From Candidatus Krumholzibacteriia bacterium (GTDB taxonomy: Bacteria > Krumholzibacteriota > Krumholzibacteria > WVZY01 > JAKEHA01): DNA of 5,934 nt. The stretch is from assembly GCA_029863355.1 (NCBI GenBank), contig JAOTVO010000176.1, positions 1 to 5,934 of the forward strand. Reading direction: 5' to 3'. A model generated the notes under the pieces. That model was given only the letters and a program-made list of their open reading frames with translations, had not been told where the DNA came from and searched no databases. Numbering within the stretch: the stretch's first letter is position 1; every line of letters begins with the position of its first letter. The position numbers were made by a program, and so were the translations under genes. Below, piece by piece: positions 1-4,331 of this stretch.

Positions 1-377
1 CGCACGAACGGATCCGCGAAGGTCAGGGAGCCGCGCAGCTGGACACCGCAGATCGTCGACGTGAGGCGAACCGCGCGCGGGCCGACGTTGCGGATGACCG
101 ACCGTACGTCCAGTGTGTCGCCGGTGGCGGGTTGGGCGGGCGTCAGGGTGACGCGCTGTATCAAGCTGGCGCTCGGCAGCCCGATCGCCTGCTCGACCGA
201 GCCGGGCAGGAAGTCCTCGGGGACCTCTGGCCCCACACCGCACGCTAGGCTCAGCACGACTCCGGTGACACTCCGTGCGCGGCGCCACCCGGTTCTCCGA
301 CCCCGGGCGGGTCGCGGTCGGCGGTCGCCTCCTGCCGCGCCGTCTGCGGCTCTCTGATCTTCCGACGCGGACACCAT
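1..377 (-). CDS. putative lipoprotein of unknown function (C-terminus outside window)
   Basis: This minus-strand reading frame is open from an ATG at 377 to the window edge, giving 125 codons with the C-terminus missing. The ATG follows GGAGG (386-382) by 4 bases; a GTG at 374 is an equally possible start at 7 bases. The N-terminus is unusually long and Arg-rich, then comes a short hydrophobic stretch ending in a lipobox (L-S-L-A-C, Cys46), which suggests export and lipidation. After the Cys the mature part reads like a beta-sandwich domain, with segments such as VTLTPAQPATGDTLDV and VIRNVGPRAVRLTS. These resemble secreted domains of the CARDB or BsuPI-like type, but I do not recognise a specific family. 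It is the last visible gene of the minus-strand run, 112 bases after the 93-residue protein. The reading is supported by frame, lipobox and Shine-Dalgarno; the function is unknown. The 33-residue n-region before the hydrophobic core is odd and leaves the true start uncertain. Confidence 0.6.
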   Translation of the reverse strand, partial: MVSASEDQRAADGAAGGDRRPRPARGRRTGWRRARSVTGVVLSLACGVGPEVPEDFLPGSVEQAIGLPSASLIQRVTLTPAQPATGDTLDVRSVIRNVGPRAVRLTSTICGVQLRGSLTFADPFV

Positions 378-429
378 TCGTCCTCCACCCGTTTGCTCTG
401 CGCGCTGGCCTCGGTTCCCTTCACGTACT

Positions 430-479
430 ACCCAGCCCCCGGCACCTGGGTCACGCAGCCGCTGCGCGGATACTCCGCG
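430..479. terminator. cluster of short hairpins in the 378-489 gap
   Basis: The 112-base gap between two minus-strand genes contains three short inverted repeats: ACCCAG/CTGGGT (430-435 and 446-451, 10-base loop), CGCAG/CTGCG (454-458 and 462-466, 3-base loop) and CGCGGA/TCCGCG (465-470 and 474-479, 3-base loop). The last two overlap and are mutually exclusive. There is no T-tract on either side, so this is at best a non-canonical terminator, attenuator or RNA-processing site. In GC-rich DNA such short repeats also arise by chance. Confidence 0.3.
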
Positions 480-489
480 GGATGCGCCG

Positions 490-771
490 TCAACCGGGGA
501 TCGAAATGGACTTCGCGTCCATGATCTCCGCGCGACCCGGAAGGTTGAGCGGTGCCTTAGCCTTGGTGTAGAAGACCAGTCCCTTGTAGCCCGTGAGGTA
601 CTCCCACCGCTCGCCCAGAAACCGGCTATGCGCGCGCACGATGAGCGGTTCCTCGATGCGGCTCACGAGGTGCTCGAAGCGCTCCGGTTCAACGCGGACG
701 ATTGCGCCCGAGGCCTTGAGCGCCTCGGCGGCAGCGGCGGCGGCTCCAGCGATGGCAAGATGTGGTCCCAT
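490..771 (-). CDS. small conserved-looking protein of unknown function (93 aa)
   Basis: This gene encodes 93 residues, ATG 771 to TGA 490. A clear Shine-Dalgarno AGGAAG (783-778) lies 6 bases before the ATG. It begins 12 bases after the stop of the upstream lipoprotein gene, so the two are probably cotranscribed. The N-terminus is Ala-rich (residues 5-20) and does not look like a proper signal peptide. From about residue 22 the protein has the feel of a compact beta-rich cytoplasmic domain: GAIVRVEPERFEHLVSRIEE, then a WEYLTGYKGLVFYTKA segment, ending in a polar AEIMDAKSISIPG tail. I recall similar short hypothetical proteins with the same YLT-YKG-FYTK core and IPG terminus in soil bacteria, but no function is known to me. 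It has no cysteine and no recognisable catalytic motif. Confidence 0.75.
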   Translation of the reverse strand: MGPHLAIAGAAAAAAEALKASGAIVRVEPERFEHLVSRIEEPLIVRAHSRFLGERWEYLTGYKGLVFYTKAKAPLNLPGRAEIMDAKSISIPG

Positions 772-783
772 GACGGTCTTCCT

Positions 784-1272
784 TTAGGGGTTCGCCGTGC
801 TGCGCGAGGTCCGAATCACGGCTCGAATGGCCCGCGCCCATGCGTCGGCGTCGCCCGGCGGCGTGAACGACCACGCTTCGGTATTCCCGCGTGTCCCGGC
901 GCTGATCCGCACGCGGTCGCGGTCGCGACGCACCTCGACCCAGCGGCGCGTGGTCCGCTCGATCAGGAAGTCCACCAAGCCGCTTTCGTGGATCAGCACC
1001 GTCTCGCGAGTCACGACGATGGACGCCACCCGATCCCGCCAGCGGGCGTCTCGGCGGCCGACGTCCTCGCTGTGTCGAAACACTAGGTTGTCCGCGCGCA
1101 GCACGATCCCCTGCGCGACGAGTCGGGATTCCTGCTCGGGGTCGAGACGGGCGGTGTCGGCGGCGCAGGCACCCAGGGCGAGCAGGCCAGCCAAGAGTGG
1201 GGCGAGTCGCCGATCGCGCCGCCGTGTGCATCGACTGTGGGCTGGATGCCAACCGTTATCCGGGGGTGACAT
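784..1272 (-). CDS. lipoprotein, possible PH-like domain, unknown function
   Basis: This gene encodes 162 residues, ATG 1272 to TAA 784. GGAGGG (1286-1281) lies 8 bases upstream of the ATG, inside the end of the thioesterase gene; the two genes overlap by 17 bases in different frames, implying translational coupling. An Arg-rich n-region is followed by a hydrophobic core and lipobox (L-A-L-G-A-C, Cys36), so export and lipid anchoring are likely. The mature part has alternating beta-strand segments (VASIVVTRETVLIHESG, RRWVEVRRDRDRVRIS, TEAWSFTPP) and ends in an amphipathic helix containing W (DADAWARAIRAVIR). This strand-then-helix order resembles a PH-like fold; that is my inference and not a motif match. 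No active-site residues are evident. No in-frame start exists closer to the hydrophobic core, so the roughly 23-residue n-region seems genuine. Confidence 0.72.
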   Translation of the reverse strand: MSPPDNGWHPAHSRCTRRRDRRLAPLLAGLLALGACAADTARLDPEQESRLVAQGIVLRADNLVFRHSEDVGRRDARWRDRVASIVVTRETVLIHESGLVDFLIERTTRRWVEVRRDRDRVRISAGTRGNTEAWSFTPPGDADAWARAIRAVIRTSRSTANP

Positions 1273-1702
1273 TTCCGCTTCCCTCCGCCGTCTCGGCGGG
1301 CTCGAGAAACCGTTCGTTGGCCGCCGGATCGAGGCGCTTCAGGCGCCCGGTCTCCGCGTCCACCGGGCACCACACGGTGCGTGCTCGCGCCAGCGCCACA
1401 CCGTCGCGGGCGCGCACAATCTCCACGTGGCGCTCGAATCGTGTGCCCGTCGCGTCTCCCACCCAGGTCCGCGCGCGGAGTCGGTCGGTGGCCAACGCCG
1501 GACGTCGGTAATCGATCTCGTGGCGCAGCACGACCCACTTGATCGCGGCGACGAGATCGGGGCCGGCGGCTGTCAGCCAGTGCGCAGTCGCGACCTCCTG
1601 CACCCACCGGAGGTACACCACGTTGTTGACGTGGCCGAGTTCGTCGATGTCAGCTGGCGTCACGGCGATATCCACCTGGTACACGGCCGGGCGGCGGCTC
1701 AT
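1256..1702 (-). CDS. acyl-CoA thioesterase, hotdog (4HBT/YbgC) family
   Basis: This gene encodes 148 residues, ATG 1702 to TAA 1256. The start overlaps the stop of the acetyltransferase gene as ATGA, so translation is probably coupled. The N-terminus carries the signature of the 4-hydroxybenzoyl-CoA thioesterase/YbgC branch of hotdog thioesterases: ADIDELGHVNNVVYLRWVQE at residues 17-36. Asp20 sits at the position of the catalytic Asp of the family and GHVNN at 23-27 starts the central helix. The rest (IDYRRPAL, VGDATGTRFERHVEI, ARARTVWCPVD) fits the strands of the hotdog sheet. Length is typical for a single-domain member. Members hydrolyse acyl-CoA or related thioesters in the cytoplasm; the substrate cannot be told from sequence. 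The frame stays open far upstream (to 2272), but that extension runs antiparallel-free over the GNAT gene in another frame and is not coding. Confidence 0.9.
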   Translation of the reverse strand: MSRRPAVYQVDIAVTPADIDELGHVNNVVYLRWVQEVATAHWLTAAGPDLVAAIKWVVLRHEIDYRRPALATDRLRARTWVGDATGTRFERHVEIVRARDGVALARARTVWCPVDAETGRLKRLDPAANERFLEPAETAEGSGNVTPG

Positions 1703-2238
1703 GGAGCGGCCCGTGCCAGGCCGAACACGTCGTGCACGATGCCGGCCCACCGCGTGCGGCCGGCGACCGTCATGCCGAGGCGGTATGCGACGGCCTGGGA
1801 GGGCGCATTGTCGGGCTGGATGAGGGAGACGACCCGTGGATAGCCGCGCGCGCCGAATGCGTAGTCGCGAACGGCGGCTGCGGCTTCGGTGGCCAAGCCA
1901 CGGCCCCAGAAGGGGCGATGCAGCAGCCAGCCGATCTCGGGCAGTTGCACGCCATCGATTGGCTGGAGCGAGAGCCCGACTTGGCCCACCGGCTGATCGC
2001 CGGTGCGGTCGTGCACGAGCCACAGGCCGTGGCCGTCGCGTGCGTATCGATCGCGCTGTCGTGCGATCCACTCGCGGGCCTCGGCCCGGGTGTGGCACTT
2101 CGGGTAGAACCGCATCACCGCGGGGTCCGCGAGCATGGCGGCGACGAAGTCCAGGTCCTCGAAAGAGAGCTCGCGCAGGACGAGCCGGCGCGTCTCGAGG
2201 AGCGTCCGCGGTCGGTCGTGCGTGGCGTGCTCTGTCAT
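1699..2238 (-). CDS. GNAT family N-acetyltransferase, RimJ/RimL-like
   Basis: This gene encodes 179 residues, ATG 2238 to TGA 1699. TGAGG (2250-2246) lies 7 bases before the ATG. The protein starts like RimJ-type acetyltransferases (LETRRLVLRELSFEDLDFVA, residues 14-33). It has the acetyl-CoA pyrophosphate loop HRPFWGRGLATEA (107-119) followed by the expected helix, and the late PDNAPSQAVAYRLGM block (142-156), where the Asn and Ser-x-x-x-Y pattern is typical. Members transfer acetyl from acetyl-CoA to an amino group of a protein N-terminus or small molecule; the substrate is unknown here. It is the first gene of the minus-strand run and its stop overlaps the thioesterase start. It is divergent from the CcdA gene across an 87-base spacer with an operator-like dyad. 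Confidence 0.92.
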   Translation of the reverse strand: MTEHATHDRPRTLLETRRLVLRELSFEDLDFVAAMLADPAVMRFYPKCHTRAEAREWIARQRDRYARDGHGLWLVHDRTGDQPVGQVGLSLQPIDGVQLPEIGWLLHRPFWGRGLATEAAAAVRDYAFGARGYPRVVSLIQPDNAPSQAVAYRLGMTVAGRTRWAGIVHDVFGLARAAP

Positions 2239-2265
2239 GGTGGTGCCTCACCCTCCCATCGCCCC

Positions 2266-2293
2266 GCGGCAAGTTGCCGCACCCGCGGCGGCA
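2266..2293. promoter_or_regulatory. operator-like dyad in divergent spacer
   Basis: Positions 2266-2280 read GCGGCAAGTTGCCGC, two perfect 7-base arms around a single G. The one-base centre rules out a normal RNA hairpin, so the sequence looks like a binding site for a dimeric regulator. A further half-site GCGGCA occurs at 2288-2293, 22 bases (about two helical turns) after the first arm. The site lies between the divergent GNAT (minus) and CcdA-like (plus) genes. No clear -35/-10 pair was found beside it, so the regulatory role is inferred from position and symmetry only. Confidence 0.4.
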
Positions 2294-2325
2294 GCGTCAA
2301 GGCGGCGGGTGATTAGCTTTCGCCG

Positions 2326-3018
2326 ATGCTCGGCGATGCCCTGGCATACCACCCCTTTGCGGCCATTGCCGCGCTGTTCGTGGCGGGCGTGCTGACGAGT
2401 CTCACCCCGTGTGTCTACCCGATGGTCCCGATCACCGTCGGCCTGCTGTCGGGAACCGCCGGCGGGCCGCATTCGCGCCGACGGGTCGTTGGGCTCACGC
2501 TCGCCTACGTCGTTGGGCTCGCCTCGCTCTATGCCGTGCTCGGGCTGCTCGCCGGGCTCACCGGCTCGCTCTTCGGCACCGTGGGATCGAGTTGGTGGGC
2601 TCGGCTCACCATCGCCGGGCTGCTCGCTGCGTTCGGTCTGGCGATGCTCGACGTCCTCCCGGTGCCCGTGCCCGCCCGACTGACGACTTGGTCAGGGGGG
2701 CTCCGCGGGGGCTCCATCCCGGCCGCGTTGCTGCTCGGCGCCACCTCGGGGATCGTCGCGGCCCCGTGTGGCGCTCCCGCCTTTGCGACGGTGCTCACTT
2801 GGGTGGCGACGACTCGCTCGGCGGCATGGGGATTCGTGTATCTGTTCGCGTTTTCTCTGGGCATGACCGCTTTGCTCGTTGCGGTGGGGGTGTCGTCGGG
2901 GATCGTGGCACGACTCCCCCGCGCCGGCGCGTGGATGGTCCGCGTCAAGCGCGGCGGGGGTGTCCTCTTGCTGGCGATGGCAGCGTACTATGCGTGGGAG
3001 GCGTGGACGGTACGATGA
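2326..3018 (+). CDS. CcdA/DsbD-family membrane thiol:disulfide electron carrier
   Basis: This gene encodes 230 residues, ATG 2326 to TGA 3018. An in-frame TAG just upstream (2314-2316) fixes the longest start; no convincing Shine-Dalgarno precedes it. The protein is mostly hydrophobic, with about six membrane segments near residues 11-40, 56-79, 93-113, 133-160, 167-192 and 209-226. Two family cysteines are present: Cys29 in SLTPCVYPMVPI, the hallmark of the DsbD transmembrane domain, and Cys148 in GIVAAPCGAPAF. Such proteins take electrons from cytoplasmic thioredoxin and pass them through this Cys pair to periplasmic thiol proteins. The periplasmic alpha and gamma thioredoxin-like domains of full DsbD are absent, so it resembles CcdA. 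Its stop overlaps the start of the secreted TlpA-like gene, which is therefore the likely direct partner. Whether it serves cytochrome c maturation or peroxide defence is not settled by sequence; no Ccm/Ccs genes are nearby. Confidence 0.92.
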   Translation: MLGDALAYHPFAAIAALFVAGVLTSLTPCVYPMVPITVGLLSGTAGGPHSRRRVVGLTLAYVVGLASLYAVLGLLAGLTGSLFGTVGSSWWARLTIAGLLAAFGLAMLDVLPVPVPARLTTWSGGLRGGSIPAALLLGATSGIVAAPCGAPAFATVLTWVATTRSAAWGFVYLFAFSLGMTALLVAVGVSSGIVARLPRAGAWMVRVKRGGGVLLLAMAAYYAWEAWTVR

Positions 3019-3536
3019 TCCGGCTGCGTGTCGTGCGTGTCGCCTGTGGCGTGCTGATGCTCGCCGGACTGGCCGGCGCTAACCGCGCGGCGGCACAGGA
3101 GATCGGGCTCCCGATCGGCGCCGTCGTGCCGCCGGTGACCGTCGAGGACCTCGATGGCGCGCCCGTGGATCTCGGGCAGTGGATCGGGAAGCAGCCCGTG
3201 CTCATCGAGTTCTGGGCGACGTGGTGCCCCAACTGTGCCGCGCTGTTCCCCCGAATGGAAGTGGCCCGGCGCCGGTTCGGCTCGACCGTGGAGTTCATCG
3301 TCGTGGCCGTTGGCGTCAATCAGTCTCCGCGGTCGATCAAGCGCCATTTGGAGAAGCACCCGATGCCCTTCACGGTCCTGTGGGATGCGCGGGGTCGGGC
3401 GGTGCGCGCGTTCGACGCGCTCACCACGTCCTACGTGGTGCTGCTGGATGCTGCTGGGCGGGTGGTGTACACGGGGGTAGGCAGCGACCAGGACCTCGAA
3501 TCCGCGCTCGCGCCGGTGGTCGGTCCAGAGCGCTAG
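3015..3536 (+). CDS. secreted TlpA-like thioredoxin-fold protein (WCPNC)
   Basis: This gene encodes 173 residues, ATG 3015 to TAG 3536. The start overlaps the CcdA-like stop (ATGA); GGGAGG (2996-3001) lies 13 bases upstream. An N-terminal signal peptide (basic MIRLR start, hydrophobic core to about residue 20, cleavage probably after A-A-A at 27) sends it to the periplasm. The thioredoxin fold starts at GAVVPPVTVEDLDGAPVDL, with the redox site W70-C71-P72-N73-C74 in FWATWCPNC. TlpA/ResA-type proteins are reduced by CcdA/DsbD and reduce disulfides or peroxidases outside the cytoplasm. Oddly, the cis-proline normally found before the last strands is missing: the loop reads ALTTSYVVLLD (135-145), with Leu/Thr where Pro-Thr is expected. 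The last segment (GRVVYTGVGSDQDLESAL) is typical. The coupling with the CcdA-like gene supports a donor-acceptor pair; the convergent peroxiredoxin is a plausible final substrate. Confidence 0.92.
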   Translation: MIRLRVVRVACGVLMLAGLAGANRAAAQEIGLPIGAVVPPVTVEDLDGAPVDLGQWIGKQPVLIEFWATWCPNCAALFPRMEVARRRFGSTVEFIVVAVGVNQSPRSIKRHLEKHPMPFTVLWDARGRAVRAFDALTTSYVVLLDAAGRVVYTGVGSDQDLESALAPVVGPER

Positions 3537-3554
3537 CGGTGGGTCGCCGCACAC

Positions 3555-3607
3555 TCCTCGACGACCCGCTGGCGCCGCGAGCGATGAGGCGGCGCCACCG
3601 ACGAGGA
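3555..3607. terminator. long imperfect hairpin between convergent genes (possible bidirectional terminator)
   Basis: In the 108-base gap between the TlpA-like and peroxiredoxin stop codons, TGGCGCCGC (3570-3578) pairs perfectly with GCGGCGCCA (3589-3597) around a 10-base loop. An outer arm TCCTCG (3555-3560) pairs with CGAGGA (3602-3607); 3562-3563 also pair with 3599-3600 beyond an A-A mismatch. The structure spans 53 bases and is nearly symmetric for both strands, which suits transcripts converging here. No T-tract follows on either strand, so it is not a textbook intrinsic terminator. Confidence 0.5.
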
Positions 3608-3644
3608 CTACGCGGTGCGACAACAGGTTGGTCTGTGCGCGCTG

Positions 3645-4229
3645 TCAGGGGCCATCGTTCGCAGGGGCGGGCAACAACCGACCGATGGCGGCGCCGAGCT
3701 CTTCGTACGCCGTGGGATCCGTTTCCCGAAACGGAACGGCCCGGTAGGCGATTCGTCCGTCGGGGCCCACCACGAACAGGTTGCGGTTGGTGACACCTGG
3801 CCGGCGCGCCAAGGCGCCGTAGGCCCGACCGAGCACCGCGCCGGAATCGCTCGCCATTACGAAGGGGAACTCGGCGTCTCGCGCCCAGGACTGAAGGGCA
3901 CCGACGGGATCGGTGCTGATCGCAATGAGGACCACCCCGCGACCCCCGTGGAACAGCGTGGCGTACTGGTCACGGTACGCCTCCATTTGGATGGTTCAGC
4001 CAGGGGTCCGGGCGCGAAAGAAGAAGGCCAAGACCACCGTCTTGCCCCGGTAGTCGGACAGGCGGAGGGGCTCGGTCAAGACCCCCCAGCGCGTCGCGGC
4101 GGGCAGGGCGAAGTCCGGCGCGACGGCTCCGATCTCGAGCGGCAGGGCGGTGTCCGCCGGGGGCTGCTGGGCTCTGGCGGTGCCGGCGAGCGCGGTGACG
4201 GCTGCGAGCACGACGAAGCTGTGTCTCAT
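3645..4229 (-). CDS. secreted peroxiredoxin, probable selenoprotein with in-frame UGA at the peroxidatic position
   Basis: ATG 4229 to TGA 3645 gives 194 residues if the in-frame TGA at 3998-3996 is read as selenocysteine (residue 78). GGAG (4238-4235) lies 5 bases before the ATG. A signal peptide (residues 1-20, A-R-A before QQPPAD) exports it. The redoxin domain starts at IGAVAPDFALPA (33-44), followed by LSDYRGKTVVLAFFF. The active site reads R-T-P-G-[TGA]-T: Thr75 is the conserved Thr of the peroxiredoxin TxxC motif and the TGA occupies exactly the peroxidatic Cys position, as in the TPGCT of BCP/PrxQ. The same frame continues intact through FPFVMASDSGAVLGRAYG, the NRNLFVVGPDGRIAY block (148-162; Arg149 fits the conserved active-site Arg) and the C-terminal helix. 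There is no cysteine anywhere, so there is no resolving Cys and an outside reductant is required; the neighbouring TlpA-like protein is a candidate. The alternatives are a TGC-to-TGA error or a fresh nonsense mutation. Without readthrough the product would be only a useless 77-residue N-terminal piece. Confidence 0.8.
3960..3998 (-). promoter_or_regulatory. candidate bacterial SECIS element with recoded UGA
   Basis: On the minus strand the TGA (3998-3996) is followed by 14 bases and then a perfect 7-bp stem: GGCGTAC (3981-3975) with GTACGCC (3966-3960), closing an 8-base loop CGTGACCA (3974-3967). The loop lies 22-29 bases after the UGA and has a G at its second position. Both match what is known of bacterial SECIS elements (apical loop about 16-37 bases from UGA, a G among the first two loop bases). 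The hairpin lies within the coding sequence, over codons for E-A-Y-R-D-Q-Y-A, as bacterial SECIS elements do. SelB would bind it to recruit selenocysteyl-tRNA. The role is inferred; a chance hairpin in GC-rich coding DNA is possible. Confidence 0.6.
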
Positions 4230-4242
4230 CCGGGCTCCACGG

Positions 4243-4318
4243 TGACGTCCACTGTCAATGTACGCCCACAGCCGGCATTCCGCATCGCCAGCGCTTGACG
4301 TCCGACCCGTCAGGGTCG
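4243..4318. promoter_or_regulatory. divergent intergenic region with repeated TGACGTCC and a hairpin
   Basis: The 102-base spacer between the peroxiredoxin (minus) and proline dehydrogenase (plus) starts must hold both promoters. It contains TGACGTCC twice in direct orientation (4243-4250 and 4296-4303), 53 bases apart, about five helical turns; each includes the palindrome GACGTC. CGACCC/GGGTCG (4303-4308 and 4313-4318, 4-base loop) forms a hairpin 13 bases before the proline dehydrogenase ATG, where a Shine-Dalgarno would be expected. I could not identify a convincing -35/-10 pair for either gene. The regulatory role is inferred from position. Confidence 0.3.
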
Positions 4319-4331
4319 AGCCTTCAGTCTC

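Noticed and set aside
797..1843. 348-residue plus-strand open frame
   Set aside because: It is Arg/Ser-rich antisense shadow of the thioesterase and lipoprotein genes, which carry motifs, lipobox and ribosome-binding sites on the other strand.
1256..2272. 338-residue minus-strand frame as one long thioesterase
   Set aside because: The first 190 residues are an Arg/Pro-rich off-frame reading of the acetyltransferase gene; the domain begins at ATG 1702, which overlaps the preceding stop.
2409..3536. 375-residue plus-strand frame as a fused CcdA-TlpA protein
   Set aside because: Its first 202 residues are an off-frame reading of the CcdA-like gene; the TlpA-like protein starts at ATG 3015 with a signal peptide.
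3645..3986. Separate 113-residue gene starting at ATG 3986
   Set aside because: No Shine-Dalgarno precedes this ATG (the upstream bases are CATCCAA). The ATG is internal to a peroxiredoxin domain, and the frame continues directly upstream through the TGA into the missing N-terminal half.
3645..4229. Simple frameshifted pseudogene
   Set aside because: Both halves are in the same frame, so there is no frameshift. A single TGA at the catalytic codon, followed by a SECIS-like hairpin, fits recoding better. A point error remains the main alternative and is listed as such.
4253..4258. Perfect TTGACA -35 box on the minus strand for the peroxiredoxin gene
   Set aside because: It is only 23 bases before the ATG, so a -10 at 17 bases would fall on GCCCGG at the ribosome-binding site; no TATAAT-like sequence is present.
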